Positions 24,393-33,542 of a stretch of DNA of 64,000 bases are shown in pieces (positions within the stretch are counted from its first letter, which is position 1; each line of letters begins with the position of its first letter). The stretch is from assembly GCF_001542875.1 (NCBI RefSeq), contig NZ_LMAF01000003.1, forward strand, positions 124,001 to 188,000, read 5' to 3'. Position numbers and translations under genes: made by a program. The notes under the pieces are model-generated. The model had not been told where the DNA came from, did no database searches, and was given only the letters and a program-made list of their open reading frames with translations. This DNA comes from Erythrobacter sp. YT30 (GTDB lineage: Bacteria; Pseudomonadota; Alphaproteobacteria; Sphingomonadales; Sphingomonadaceae).

Positions 24393-25499
24393 ATGACGAG
24401 CAAAACAGACCTCCTGCCAGAAGGCCTTGAAGACCGGCTACCAGCTTCTGCGCAAGCTATCACGCTCGCCATGCGGGCCTGCCTCGATGTGCTGGATGCG
24501 CATGGCTATGACCGGGTTCGTCCGCCGCTGCTTGAATTTGAAAGCTCGCTAGCTAGCCGCATGCAGGGGATTGAAACGCGCCGGATGTTCCGCATGACGG
24601 ACCCGGCTAGCCTGCGCACGTTGGCGTTGCGAAGCGATATCACTCCACAAGTTGGCCGCATCGCTGCCACGATGATGAAGGACGCGCCGCGCCCGCTGCG
24701 TCTCGCTTATTGCGGCGATACCGCGGTGATGAAGGCAAGTCAGCTCGATCCGGCGCGTGAGCGCCTGCAATTGGGCGGCGAGCTGATAGGGTCTGACAGT
24801 GCTGCAGCGGCTGGTGAAATCGTCTCCGTTGCTTTGGAAGCGCTGCGCGCTGCCGGGCTTGCCGGACTGTCGGTGGATTTCACGATGCCCGATCTCGTCG
24901 ATACACTGGGCGCGCAGAACCGCTCACTTTCGCCCGAAGCGATTGAGGCTATCAGGCGCGAATTGGACACAAAGGATGCGGGCGGATTGAAAGCTGTCGG
25001 CGGCGAAGCCTACCTCCCGCTGCTTTATGCGACCGGCCCATTTGACGAATCGCTACTGAAACTGCGCGAGCTTGATCCGGCAGGCGCATTGTCGACACGG
25101 CTGGACGGGCTCGAAACAATCGCTGCGCGCATGCCTGACGATGTGCGCATCACGCTCGATCCAACAGAACGACATGGGTTCGAGTATCAAAGCTGGTTCG
25201 GATTTACGATCTATGCCGAAGGTGTGCGCGGTGCGGCTGGGCGGGGCGGCACTTATACAATCGGCGGTAGCGGCGAAGCGGCGACCGGCTTCACACTTTA
25301 TGTGGACCGCTTGGCGGACGCGGCGCCCGAGCATGAAGCTGAGCGGATGGTCTTCTTGCCGTTGGGTCATGATGCGGAGGCCGCGGCGACACTGCGCGGC
25401 GATGGCTGGCGGACCCGCGCCCAGATTAGCGAAAGCGATGATCCAAAAGCGCTTGACTGCACACACATCCTTAAAGGTGAAACGCCCGAACCCCTCTGA
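24393..25499 (+). CDS. hisZ: ATP phosphoribosyltransferase regulatory subunit HisZ
   Basis: HisZ is a catalytically inactive paralogue of histidyl-tRNA synthetase that activates the short HisG enzyme. The 368-residue protein shows the class II synthetase frame (GLEDRLPASAQAI, VRPPLLEFESSL, FRMTDPASLRTLALRSDITPQVGR) but not the intact histidine-binding signature. It begins at ATG 24393 after a repeat, and RidA follows 14 bases on. The partner hisG is not in this window. No strong ribosome binding site is seen. Confidence 0.88.
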   Translation: MTSKTDLLPEGLEDRLPASAQAITLAMRACLDVLDAHGYDRVRPPLLEFESSLASRMQGIETRRMFRMTDPASLRTLALRSDITPQVGRIAATMMKDAPRPLRLAYCGDTAVMKASQLDPARERLQLGGELIGSDSAAAAGEIVSVALEALRAAGLAGLSVDFTMPDLVDTLGAQNRSLSPEAIEAIRRELDTKDAGGLKAVGGEAYLPLLYATGPFDESLLKLRELDPAGALSTRLDGLETIAARMPDDVRITLDPTERHGFEYQSWFGFTIYAEGVRGAAGRGGTYTIGGSGEAATGFTLYVDRLADAAPEHEAERMVFLPLGHDAEAAATLRGDGWRTRAQISESDDPKALDCTHILKGETPEPL

Positions 25500-25513
25500 C
25501 GAAGGAGCACTTT

Positions 25514-25903
25514 ATGGCCGAAACCTTCAAACACATCGCAATCGATCCTGACCCGCTGGCAGCCTATTTCATCGCTCCGGCAAAGCAGGTGGGGGACTTG
25601 CTGTTTCTCTCGGGACAAGCCGCCATCGATGAGTCAGGCGCAATCGTCGGAGGGGGTGATTTTGATTCGCAGCTGGCACAGACTTTTGCCAATATCGAAC
25701 GAGTGCTCGCGGTAGCCGGCAGCGATTTGTCGAAGGTCGTCAAAGTGACGATCTACATGAAGGATATGAGCCATTTCCCCAAGATCGTGGAAGCTCGAAA
25801 GCGATATTTCACAGCGCCTTATCCAGCCGACACGACGGTCGAGGTGAAAGGGCTCGCTCTGCCTGAATTGATGATCGAAATTGACGTGATTGCAGCGGTT
25901 TAA
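25514..25903 (+). CDS. RidA/YjgF-family enamine-imine deaminase
   Basis: RidA proteins hydrolyse reactive enamine/imine intermediates released by PLP enzymes. The 129-residue protein has the trimeric chorismate-mutase-like pattern: GDLLFLSGQAAIDESG, QTFANIERVLAVAGSDLSKV and a C-terminal PADTTVEVKGLALPELMIEIDVIA. The conserved active-site Arg of RidA (usually in the RxxxE(V) region) is not obvious, so it may be a sub-family other than RidA proper. GAAGGAG lies 7 bases before the start. Its stop overlaps that of the convergent hydrolase within TTAA. Confidence 0.85.
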   Translation: MAETFKHIAIDPDPLAAYFIAPAKQVGDLLFLSGQAAIDESGAIVGGGDFDSQLAQTFANIERVLAVAGSDLSKVVKVTIYMKDMSHFPKIVEARKRYFTAPYPADTTVEVKGLALPELMIEIDVIAAV

Positions 25904-26964
25904 CCGAGCACCCCAGCCAAAAACGCATCCACGGCTTCGGTTTGCTTGGCGCCCGCCTCGGTGCCTATTTCGCGGCTCATGCGGCCGTGATCGGTGTTAG
26001 CGATCGGCACCGCTTTTGCGTCGGCTCCCGCTGCCACAAGAGCATCGGCAAGCAATTGCGATTGAGCCTGCGATGCTGCGCGTCCCTCGACATAAAGGGC
26101 CAACCAATTGGGCGCGTCGCGACCGCCTGCATGGGTGATTGGTGAAAGGTCTGCCTGTCGCGCGGGATCATTGCCGAATGCATTCAGATATGTGTCGCGA
26201 CTGCGCGGCCCTGCCGATGCCATATGCGTCGGAACATCGTAGCCAGCACCATCCAGAAGCACGACGCCTTTGATCGCGTCAAACGCGTCATCAGCGTATT
26301 TGGGATCGCTCGCCACAAGCGCGGCCAGATGTGCGCCGGCGCTATGTCCCATCAGCACGATCTGCTGCGGATCGGCACCGATTGACCCCGCCTGACCAAC
26401 GATGGCCTGCACCGCTGCACCCACATCCTGAGCTTGTTCCTCAACAGGGGACGAGGGCAGCAGACGGTAGCCGGTTGAGGCGAAGATATAGTTCGACGCG
26501 GTGAAGTGGGCAGGCTTTGACTGCACGTATTTGTTGTCACCCATCCGCCATCCGCCGCCATGAACAAACAAGACGACCGGCAGATCATCGACAGCATCCT
26601 GCGGGGTGTAGACATCAATCACTTGTTTGGGATCTGACCCATAGAATAGCGTGCGCGTAACCTTGATGGTGCTGTATCGCTGGATGGGTCGCTGTGCTTG
26701 CCTTTCGCGCAGCCGCTTCTCGCGTTCTGCAGCTGCCTGCTCATCCTGTATTCTGGACCGAATGCTGTCTGCGCAGTCGTCTGAAAGCTTATCGAAGTTT
26801 TCTTTGAGGCAGCCGCGAACTTCACCGCTTTCTGAACGGCACAGCTTCACGATCTCGCGAATACATTCAGGGGACGGTGAGGTGCTTCCCCTCTGTGCAA
26901 GGATGGGTGCTGCGATCATGGCGGCAACCAATCCACCGGCAATAATTGCTGTCAATCTAGGCAT
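25900..26964 (-). CDS. Secreted alpha/beta hydrolase (esterase/lipase-like)
   Basis: The 354-residue protein starts with a signal peptide (LTAIIAGGLVAAMIAAPILA). A helical, Cys-containing segment follows (residues 30-100; CIREIVKLCRSESGEVRGC). The esterase domain then shows the oxyanion motif VLFVHGGGWRMGD, nucleophile elbow LMGHSAGAH and a late catalytic His in NTDHGRM. It belongs to the hormone-sensitive-lipase/BD-FAE type and acts outside the cytosol. ATG at 26964 is used, since it begins the signal peptide; the frame is open upstream to 27054. The stop shares TTAA with the RidA gene. Confidence 0.85.
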   Translation of the reverse strand: MPRLTAIIAGGLVAAMIAAPILAQRGSTSPSPECIREIVKLCRSESGEVRGCLKENFDKLSDDCADSIRSRIQDEQAAAEREKRLRERQAQRPIQRYSTIKVTRTLFYGSDPKQVIDVYTPQDAVDDLPVVLFVHGGGWRMGDNKYVQSKPAHFTASNYIFASTGYRLLPSSPVEEQAQDVGAAVQAIVGQAGSIGADPQQIVLMGHSAGAHLAALVASDPKYADDAFDAIKGVVLLDGAGYDVPTHMASAGPRSRDTYLNAFGNDPARQADLSPITHAGGRDAPNWLALYVEGRAASQAQSQLLADALVAAGADAKAVPIANTDHGRMSREIGTEAGAKQTEAVDAFLAGVLG

Positions 26965-27142
26965 AGAGTTCCACTGCTTTTGATCACGTGACACAGGGAT
27001 GAACGCCGCTTTGGTGGCAATCCTTCGCCGCTCGATTGAAAAAGGTGCCGACACTTCACCGCTGGGATGAAAACGCGCCTTGCCCTTGGTCTCCCGACGG
27101 CTTAGGTCCGCGCGGTTTGCCCCGTAAATGGTAAGGAATCAA

Positions 27143-28432
27143 ATGGCCAACGTCACCGTAATCGGCGCCCAGTGGGGCGATGAAGGCAAAGGCAAGATTG
27201 TCGATTGGCTAGCAAGCCGGGCAGATGCCGTAGTGCGCTTTCAGGGCGGTCATAATGCCGGGCACACGCTGGTGATCGATGGAACAACCTACAAGCTCTC
27301 TTTGCTGCCGTCAGGCATCGTTTCGGGCACGATGAGCATGATCGGCAACGGCGTGGTTCTGGACCCATGGGCGCTTCGTGACGAGGTCGAAAAGCTCGAA
27401 GGTCAGGGTGTTTCCATCACCGATGATAATCTGGCGATTGCAGACAATTGTCCGCTGATCCTTCCGCTTCACCGCGATCTTGATGCGCTGCGAGAAGGCG
27501 CTGCGGGCAAAGGCAAGATTGGTACGACGGGCCGGGGAATTGGCCCAGCATACGAGGACAAGGTCGGCAGGCGCGCGATCCGTGTGTGTGACCTTGCGCA
27601 TCTTTATGATCTCGATCCCCAGCTTGATCGCCTGTGCGCACACCATGATGCGCTGCGAGCAGGATTTGATCAGCCGCCCGTCGATCGCGAGGCATTGCTT
27701 GCCGAATTGCGCGACGTCGCTGACTTTGTGCTGCGGTTCGCGCAGCCTGTTTGGAAACGACTGAAGAAAGTGCGCAAGGCGGGCGCAAAAATCCTGTTCG
27801 AAGGGGCACAGGGCGTGCTGCTTGATGTCGATCACGGCACCTATCCGTTTGTCACCAGCTCGAACACAGTCAGCGGGACCGCAGCCGCCGGAAGCGGTCT
27901 CGGCCCCAATTCAACCGGGTTCGTGCTCGGGATCGTTAAGGCCTACACGACGCGCGTTGGCAGCGGCCCGTTTCCGACAGAGCTTGATGATGTAATCGGC
28001 CAAGGGATTGGTGAGCGCGGCCATGAATTTGGCACCGTCACAGGACGCCAACGGCGTGTTGGGTGGTTCGATGCGGTTCTGGTGAGGCAGACATGCTCGA
28101 TCTCGGGCGTGACCGGCATTGCGCTTACAAAGATTGACGTTCTTGATGGCCTGGACACGGTCAAAATCTGCACCGGATATCGCCTGCGCGGCAATGTGCT
28201 CGATTACTTGCCCAGCCATGCGGGCGATCAGGCGATGGTCGAACCGATTTATGAGGAAATGGAAGGCTGGAGCGAAAGTACTGCAGGCGCGCGCAGCTTT
28301 GCCGATTTGCCCGCAAACGCGATCAAGTACATTCAGCGCGTGCAGGAATTGATCGAATGCCCCGTTGCGCTCGTCTCCACCAGCCCGGAACGCGATGACA
28401 CCATTCTCATGCGGGACCCGTTTGTCGACTAA
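27143..28432 (+). CDS. purA: Adenylosuccinate synthetase
   Basis: PurA joins IMP and aspartate with GTP in AMP synthesis. The 429-residue protein has the normal length and motifs: [63 protein letters not shown] split over the central part, and [16 protein letters not shown] at 27143 follows TAAGGAA by 6 bases; an earlier ATG at 27128 lies before that site. It diverges from the secreted hydrolase with a 178-base gap and seems to be monocistronic. Confidence 0.97.
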   Translation: MANVTVIGAQWGDEGKGKIVDWLASRADAVVRFQGGHNAGHTLVIDGTTYKLSLLPSGIVSGTMSMIGNGVVLDPWALRDEVEKLEGQGVSITDDNLAIADNCPLILPLHRDLDALREGAAGKGKIGTTGRGIGPAYEDKVGRRAIRVCDLAHLYDLDPQLDRLCAHHDALRAGFDQPPVDREALLAELRDVADFVLRFAQPVWKRLKKVRKAGAKILFEGAQGVLLDVDHGTYPFVTSSNTVSGTAAAGSGLGPNSTGFVLGIVKAYTTRVGSGPFPTELDDVIGQGIGERGHEFGTVTGRQRRVGWFDAVLVRQTCSISGVTGIALTKIDVLDGLDTVKICTGYRLRGNVLDYLPSHAGDQAMVEPIYEEMEGWSESTAGARSFADLPANAIKYIQRVQELIECPVALVSTSPERDDTILMRDPFVD

Positions 28433-28539
28433 ACCGTTATAAGGGCTCAAGTGTTCAGCTAACGCTCAGGCGTTTAAGCATCTTATTTTCCAAGGTGCTG
28501 CGTTGCTGCAGCCCATGCGAAAGGTTTAGTATCGGCGCA

Positions 28540-29163
28540 ATGCGCATCAAATCCGTCTTGGCTTTTCTCGCAATGATCCTCGGCTATGCGGCCTTGTCTA
28601 GCGCTGCTGCCTCGGATCAAAACCAAGCGCAGCCCAACATGCGGATCAGCCAACCCGATACCAGCGCGCGCAATCTGCAATTGCCTGCATATCGCGGAAC
28701 AGGCAGATCGCTCGATCCGCGCATCCGCGAGGTGATCACTCGCAAATACGCCGATTTCCTGCTGGTGGATAAGTCTGATCGCACTCTCGTCGCCTATTCA
28801 AAAGGCAAACCAATCCGCGTCTATCGTGGACTTAGGTTCGGCAATGCGCCCCGCGGGCATAAACAGTTTGAAGGCGATGAACGCACGCCAGAGGGCCTCT
28901 ATTACATTGACGCGCGCAATCCAGAGAGCAGCTATCACCTGAGCCTCAAAATCTCGTATCCCAATTCGCGCGATCGTGCCTTTGCAGAGCGTTATGGCCG
29001 GTCCGCTGGCGGGAATATCTTCATTCATGGCCAGCCAAACGGATATCGCGGCGCGCCAATCAGGCGCGACTGGACCGACGGGTGCATCGCGCTTTCCAAT
29101 GCGGAGATCAGGGAGCTTTGGAACCTCGTGCCCGATGGCACCCCGATCCGCATTCGGCCTTAA
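28540..29163 (+). CDS. L,D-transpeptidase family protein (YkuD domain), exported
   Basis: The 207-residue protein has a signal peptide (MRIKSVLAFLAMILGYAALSS). A YkuD domain of the YafK/ErfK type follows: LLVDKSDRTLVAYSKGK, GDERTPEGLYYID, and the catalytic FIHGQPNGYRG ... WTDGCIALSNAE with the nucleophilic Cys. Such proteins cross-link peptidoglycan or attach proteins to it in the periplasm. The ATG at 28540 starts the signal peptide. The stop shares TTAA with the stop of the opposite-strand DUF6768-like gene. Confidence 0.9.
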   Translation: MRIKSVLAFLAMILGYAALSSAAASDQNQAQPNMRISQPDTSARNLQLPAYRGTGRSLDPRIREVITRKYADFLLVDKSDRTLVAYSKGKPIRVYRGLRFGNAPRGHKQFEGDERTPEGLYYIDARNPESSYHLSLKISYPNSRDRAFAERYGRSAGGNIFIHGQPNGYRGAPIRRDWTDGCIALSNAEIRELWNLVPDGTPIRIRP

Positions 29164-29567
29164 TCCGCATCCGTCGAGGCGCCCTGTTCGGCGAGCATAG
29201 CTACCTGCACTTGGAGCCGCTTTACCTCGCGCAGCACCGTCAGCATGTTCATGCGGGCAAACATCCATTCCTTGGCAAATCCCATCACGACGAGCAGTGC
29301 TACGCCTGAAATCGCCCAGAGAGTGTGCGCGACATAATTGTCTGTCGAGGTGGCAACCTGCCAGATGACGAACAGGAAGACGAAGCCGAGCACCACAGTG
29401 AGGCCAAATGTCAGCTTTGCCCATCCTCCGAGCGGCCCTTTCCAGCTGTCTCCGATCTGCTGAAACATGCCGCGATCTTCATCCAGGCTTCGAAGGAATG
29501 CCCAGTCATCATCGCTCAATTGCTCTGCGATCCGAATGTCGGTTTCGTTGTTTTCGTTTCCAGCCAT
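29160..29567 (-). CDS. DUF6768-like two-helix membrane protein beside an ECF sigma factor
   Basis: The 135-residue protein has an acidic cytosolic N terminus (SDDDWAFLRSLDEDRGMFQQIGDSW), two transmembrane helices (LTFGLTVVLGFVFLFVIWQV and HTLWAISGVALLVVMGFA) and a short coiled-coil end (REVKRLQVQVAMLAEQ). The pattern fits the DUF6768 family, as I recall it. It lies 31 bases downstream of an ECF sigma gene on the same strand, the usual place of an anti-sigma factor. It has no zinc-binding anti-sigma motif, so a role in holding the sigma factor is inference. Confidence 0.72.
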   Translation of the reverse strand: MAGNENNETDIRIAEQLSDDDWAFLRSLDEDRGMFQQIGDSWKGPLGGWAKLTFGLTVVLGFVFLFVIWQVATSTDNYVAHTLWAISGVALLVVMGFAKEWMFARMNMLTVLREVKRLQVQVAMLAEQGASTDAD

Positions 29568-29598
29568 GGCTTTTCTCCTTTGGGAACTTTGAATAAAA

Positions 29599-30162
29599 TC
29601 AATCAGAAAGCGCTGTCTTCAATTTGCGGCGCGCGTGGAATAGACGTGTCTTCGCCGTGCCAAGCGGGATGCCTTGCGCTCGGGCAATCTCGGCAAGGGT
29701 AAGCCCCTCGACAAAGTGCAGGTGCGCCGCCAGGCGTTGATCGGGTGGCAGGCCTTCGAACGCGTTTGAAAGCGCGCTCCTGTCATCCTGACTTGGCGAG
29801 CAACTCTGCGCCTCAATTGCGGCCCCTGTCTCGTGCTTGCGTGCCTTCATCGCGCGGGCGATCGCGTCCGAACCGCGTCGATGCAGCACCGAAAAGGCAT
29901 AGCTGCGAAATTGCTGTGGGCTTTTGAGGCGTCCGATGCCTTTCCAGATCCCAACCCAGCATTCCTGCACCAGATCGCGTGCCAGCTCTCCATCGCCTGC
30001 ATAACGCCGCGCGGCGCTCAGAAGGCGCGGGTTCCAGCGAGCGTAAAGCCGTTCAAAAGCCGCCCGATCTCCCTGCTGCGCAAGAACAACCAGCAACTCA
30101 TCGAACAACGCGCTCGATTGCGCCTGCGATCCTTGGGGCAAAGGCGAAGGTTTCTGCGTCAT
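29599..30162 (-). CDS. ECF-type RNA polymerase sigma factor
   Basis: The 187-residue protein has sigma region 2 (AFERLYARWNPRLLSAARRYAGDGELARDLVQECWVGIWKGIGRL) and region 4 (LPPDQRLAAHLHFVEGLTLAEIARAQGIPLGTAKTRLFHARRKLK), joined by a flexible linker. Region 3 and region 1 are absent, as in ECF sigmas. The following gene encodes a two-helix membrane protein and is probably cotranscribed. The next gene upstream diverges. The stress it responds to cannot be told from sequence. Confidence 0.92.
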   Translation of the reverse strand: MTQKPSPLPQGSQAQSSALFDELLVVLAQQGDRAAFERLYARWNPRLLSAARRYAGDGELARDLVQECWVGIWKGIGRLKSPQQFRSYAFSVLHRRGSDAIARAMKARKHETGAAIEAQSCSPSQDDRSALSNAFEGLPPDQRLAAHLHFVEGLTLAEIARAQGIPLGTAKTRLFHARRKLKTALSD

Positions 30163-30233
30163 TACTCTGGTAGTCCGCCTTCGCGCAGGAATGGTTCAAT
30201 GGCAGCAAAATAAAATGCCGCTGTAGGAAATTC

Positions 30234-30266
30234 TTGACTTGAACCCGCTTTGTTCTACTTCTGTTT
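30234..30266 (+). promoter_or_regulatory. Promoter with LexA-like box ahead of the receiver-like regulator
   Basis: TTGACT (30234-30239) and TACTTC (30256-30261) are spaced like a -35/-10 pair. GTTC-N7-GTTT (30252-30266) overlaps the -10 and is close to the alphaproteobacterial LexA direct repeat GTTC-N7-GTTC. A GAAC-N7-GTTC arrangement at 30241-30255 also fits an inverted-repeat version. CGGAGG at 30275-30280 is the binding site of the following gene. Confidence 0.45.
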
Positions 30267-30287
30267 CCCAAGAACGGAGGCGAATCG

Positions 30288-31337
30288 ATGACACAAACCG
30301 GAACACTCAAGGATTCAGGCGCGCAGGTCATCGATATGACTTACGCCCAGCGAGGCGAAGCAGGTGATGTGTTTCCCGAACCGGTGAGCGATGCTGCTGG
30401 TGTCAGGCCTTCCGTTGCAGTTTTTGCCAATCGTCCGCGTGTCCGGTCAGAGATATGCGACGATCTGACAGGCGCTGGCTTCCGCACACTCGATAACGGC
30501 CCTGTGGATGTTCTGGTCGACGGCCCGATTACACTGATGGGCGATGTGGTGATGGTCGATTGCCCCAGCGTCGATGGCGCCGTCCTTGCTGCTCTGTCGC
30601 GGCTTGATCAGCGTGTCGCAAGGACAGGGGCACATCTGATTGTTTCGACAACGCTTGATGCGCTGGATGATGTGTTTGCAGCGCTGGATCAGTCACACCC
30701 GCAAATTATGGTGCAGCCCACGCGGGCAGAGCGGATTATCGCTGTCGGCCGCGTGATGGCGGATATGTCGAGCAGCCGCGTTCGCGAGATGAGCGACGAG
30801 GACAGGCTCAACCTGCTCTATCTCTCGCGCCAGGTGGAAGCGATTGCGCACAAGCTTGAAGGTTTGTCCGATCACTCGCTGAAATCCGGCACGGCGCTTT
30901 CAGGCGGCGTGCAGAAAGTGAAGACCCAGTCCGAACAGTTGTCGAATGAGAAGTCGGGAGCGCCCGCATTTAATTCATCACGCCCTCGGCTTCCTGATCC
31001 GGGCTTTGTGCGCCGGGTGATTGCTGCAAGACAGACGCGGGCGAAGTTTTTCGATGCAGAGCTGTTTGCCGATCCTGCTTGGGATATGCTGCTCGATCTC
31101 ACCGCTGCGCATGGCGAGAACATTCGCGTTTCGGTGACGAGCCTTTGTATCGCAGCATCGGTCCCCGCAACCATATCATTGCGCTGGCTTAAGCAGATGG
31201 TGGATTGCGGTATTTTTGAACGGATTGCGGACCCTTCCGACAAACGCCGTGCCTTTATCGCGCTCAGCTCAACCTCTCTCGAAGGGATGGCGCGTTATTT
31301 TGAGGAAGTGGAAGTCCCTCTGGCGAACGCTGCTTAA
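30288..31337 (+). CDS. Winged-helix (MarR-like) regulator with degenerate receiver-like N domain
   Basis: The 349-residue protein has an N-terminal alpha/beta part (residues about 40-165; SVAVFANRPRVRSEICDDL ... VVMVDCPSV) that resembles a response-regulator receiver without a clear phospho-Asp pocket. After a Ser-rich linker, residues about 235-340 form a MarR-like winged helix (AWDMLLDLTAAHGENIRVS ... ATISLRWLKQMVDCGIFERIADPSDKRRAFI). It is cytosolic. CGGAGG precedes the ATG by 7 bases. A LexA-like box lies over the promoter. It diverges from the ECF sigma gene. Target genes are unknown. Confidence 0.75.
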   Translation: MTQTGTLKDSGAQVIDMTYAQRGEAGDVFPEPVSDAAGVRPSVAVFANRPRVRSEICDDLTGAGFRTLDNGPVDVLVDGPITLMGDVVMVDCPSVDGAVLAALSRLDQRVARTGAHLIVSTTLDALDDVFAALDQSHPQIMVQPTRAERIIAVGRVMADMSSSRVREMSDEDRLNLLYLSRQVEAIAHKLEGLSDHSLKSGTALSGGVQKVKTQSEQLSNEKSGAPAFNSSRPRLPDPGFVRRVIAARQTRAKFFDAELFADPAWDMLLDLTAAHGENIRVSVTSLCIAASVPATISLRWLKQMVDCGIFERIADPSDKRRAFIALSSTSLEGMARYFEEVEVPLANAA

Positions 31338-31350
31338 CAGCGTTAACGCC

Positions 31351-32238
31351 TTATCCCGCCTCACCAGCGCGCAGGATAACAGTTAGCCCTTGAGGTAATC
31401 CCGCGTTGGAAAGAGCGCATTGCGGCATTGCCTGCTCGTCCCTTGCGCGCGGGCAGGTGGCCTTGTCGCAAACCACTCGCACAGCATCGGCTCGCGCTCT
31501 GGCGAGTATTTCGGGCGCGATGGACCCATGAGCGCAAACAATGTCAGCTTCGCCCAATAGCCGTGCCTGGCAAAGTGTAAGATCCTCCGGATCACTGCTT
31601 GTGAGGGTGAAGTCGGAAATAAGAGGCTTAGCTGGATCACCCGATCCATTCTGTGTGCCTGGCTTTACTGCCTCCAGGGAAGCCGCCCAATCATCCGCTC
31701 GCTCAGCCGAGCCGGGATTTAAAGCATCGAGCGCACCGCCTTCGCGAAGCGCTGCATCAATCGCTCGGCGGCGGTTCCCGCCATCGGGAAACAGTGCTCG
31801 CAATCGTGGCCGCAGGCGGTTCATCGCGAGCGCTAGTTTGCCAAGGCTTTGCGGCAAAATACGCTCCAGCCGCAAGCGCACGTGCTTGGCAAGACCAGCT
31901 GAAGCGCCGCCAGTGCCCACTGCAATCAGCAGCGGGTTGCGATCTAGAATGCTCGGCGTTGTAAAATCGCATAGGTCCGGCCTATCGACGACGTTCACCA
32001 GCATCCCTGCACAGCGAAGATTGATGGCAGCCACTTCGCATGCCTTTGCATCTTCAAATGCGACAAACGCGATCCGCACGCCTTCATCGATAGCGCGTGC
32101 TTGGTCATCGATGACAATTCCGCCCGCTCGCTCCACCAGCCTACGCTTGGGTTCAGCGGCATCCCCGTCACCCAGCACCAGTACGCTCTGGCCAGTGATC
32201 TGATGAAACAGGGGGAGGCTGGCGATTTCAGCCATCAT
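31351..32238 (-). CDS. CysG-N-like precorrin-2 dehydrogenase/ferrochelatase with degenerate C-terminal part
   Basis: Residues 1 to about 150 match the N-terminal domain of siroheme synthase (SLPLFHQITGQSVLVLGDGDAAEPKRRLVERAG; NVVDRPDLCDFTTPSILDRNPLLIAVGTGGASAGLAKHVR). That domain converts precorrin-2 to sirohydrochlorin and siroheme for sulfite and nitrite reductases. The remaining 140 residues hold only a remnant-like segment (GEADIVCAHGSIAPEILARARADAVRVV) where full CysG carries the methyltransferase. A separate uroporphyrinogen methyltransferase would be needed. Length 295; full CysG is about 460. lysA ends 33 bases upstream on the same strand. Confidence 0.8.
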   Translation of the reverse strand: MMAEIASLPLFHQITGQSVLVLGDGDAAEPKRRLVERAGGIVIDDQARAIDEGVRIAFVAFEDAKACEVAAINLRCAGMLVNVVDRPDLCDFTTPSILDRNPLLIAVGTGGASAGLAKHVRLRLERILPQSLGKLALAMNRLRPRLRALFPDGGNRRRAIDAALREGGALDALNPGSAERADDWAASLEAVKPGTQNGSGDPAKPLISDFTLTSSDPEDLTLCQARLLGEADIVCAHGSIAPEILARARADAVRVVCDKATCPRARDEQAMPQCALSNAGLPQGLTVILRAGEAG

Positions 32239-32271
32239 GCGCTCTCGAACAGCCGCCTGAGGAAATGACGC

Positions 32272-33531
32272 TCAATCGAGCCAATCGGGCACCTGTTCTG
32301 CGTCCATGATCGTGGCCGCTGCAATCCTGTCAGCGACAACCGCGTATTTGTCGCCATCCACCAGCACTTCGGCCACAAATCCGCGTGAGTTGTAGCTTGA
32401 TGCCATGGTTGCACCATAGGCGCCTGCGGTGCGGAATACAGCGAGATCGCCGGTTTCAAGTTTATCGGTGAGGCGGCCCATGGCGAAGGTATCGCCAGTT
32501 TCGCAAATGGGCCCGACAATGTTGGCCGTCATGTCGACGCCGCGTGGCTCAACAGCGACGAAGTCATGATACGCGCCGTATAGCGCCGGGCGCGCGAGAT
32601 CGTTCATCGCCGCATCGACAATCACAAACGGATCATTGATGCCGCGCTTCACGCGCACCACGCGGGTGAGCAAAACGCCAGCATTGCCGGCAATCACACG
32701 CCCGGGCTCGAAAATCAGCTTCACACGCCAATCACGCGTTACGCGGGCAACCATTGCTCCGTATTCTGCTGGGCTTGGAAGGTGCTCCTCTCGCTTATAA
32801 GGCACACCAAGCCCGCCGCCTAAATCGACATGAGTGATCTCGTGACCTGCGCCGCGAAGGCTTGTCACCAGCGCGCTGAGCTTCTCAAAAGCGCGCTCAA
32901 GCGGTGCAAGATCGCCCAGTTGGCTGCCAATATGGACAGCCACGCCGCGCAAATTCACACCGGGTTGCGAGGCGAGTTTGCCGAAGATCTGGCCCGCCTG
33001 ATCGATCGGCACGCCGAACTTGTTGTCTGCTTTACCGGTCGAAATCTTGTCATGCGTGCCCGCATCGACATCCGGGTTGATGCGCAGCGTGCACTGCGCC
33101 GTCTTTCCCATTTTCGCAGCAATCTCGGCGAGTTCGAGACCTTCTTCCTCGCTTTCGATATTGAATTGCCCGATCCCTTCCTCAAGCCCGGCGATCAGCT
33201 CCGCATGCGTTTTGCCTACCCCTGAAAACACGATCTTGTCAGGCGCCATACCTGCTGCGATCGCGCGGCGCACTTCGCCGATGGAGACGCAATCCGCGCC
33301 GTACCCTTGATTGGCTAGGACGCGCAGCACGGCAAGGTTTGGGTTCGATTTGACTGCAAAGGCGATGAGCTTGTCCGGCACATCGGAAAGCCCTTCGCGA
33401 AATACGGTTGCATGCCGTTCCAACGTCGCGCGCGAATAGACGTAGACAGGCGTCCCAACCTCCTCCGCAATGCGGGGCAGGGGAACGTCCTCGGCATGCA
33501 TAACGCCTTCGCGGTATTCAAAATGGTCCAT
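32272..33531 (-). CDS. lysA: Diaminopimelate decarboxylase
   Basis: LysA removes CO2 from meso-diaminopimelate to give lysine, using PLP. The 419-residue protein has the expected size. The PLP-binding lysine is in FAVKSNPNLAVL, the glycine-rich phosphate-binding region in HVDLGGGLGVPY, and substrate-binding residues in EPGRVIAGNAGVLLTRV and CETGDTF near the C terminus. It lies between a small lipoprotein gene and the CysG-N-like gene, all on the minus strand with short gaps. In many alphaproteobacteria argH, a small lipoprotein and lysA are linked this way. Confidence 0.96.
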   Translation of the reverse strand: MDHFEYREGVMHAEDVPLPRIAEEVGTPVYVYSRATLERHATVFREGLSDVPDKLIAFAVKSNPNLAVLRVLANQGYGADCVSIGEVRRAIAAGMAPDKIVFSGVGKTHAELIAGLEEGIGQFNIESEEEGLELAEIAAKMGKTAQCTLRINPDVDAGTHDKISTGKADNKFGVPIDQAGQIFGKLASQPGVNLRGVAVHIGSQLGDLAPLERAFEKLSALVTSLRGAGHEITHVDLGGGLGVPYKREEHLPSPAEYGAMVARVTRDWRVKLIFEPGRVIAGNAGVLLTRVVRVKRGINDPFVIVDAAMNDLARPALYGAYHDFVAVEPRGVDMTANIVGPICETGDTFAMGRLTDKLETGDLAVFRTAGAYGATMASSYNSRGFVAEVLVDGDKYAVVADRIAAATIMDAEQVPDWLD

Positions 33532-33542
33532 GGAATCAGGTT

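Noticed and set aside
28461..28474. AACGC-TCAG-GCGTT hairpin after purA as a terminator
   Set aside because: A 5-bp stem with a distant, interrupted T-run is too weak to call.
30241..30255. GAAC-N7-GTTC as the main LexA site
   Set aside because: Alphaproteobacterial LexA sites are usually direct repeats (GTTC-N7-GTTC), so the neighbouring GTTC-N7-GTTT is the better candidate; both are kept as weak evidence.
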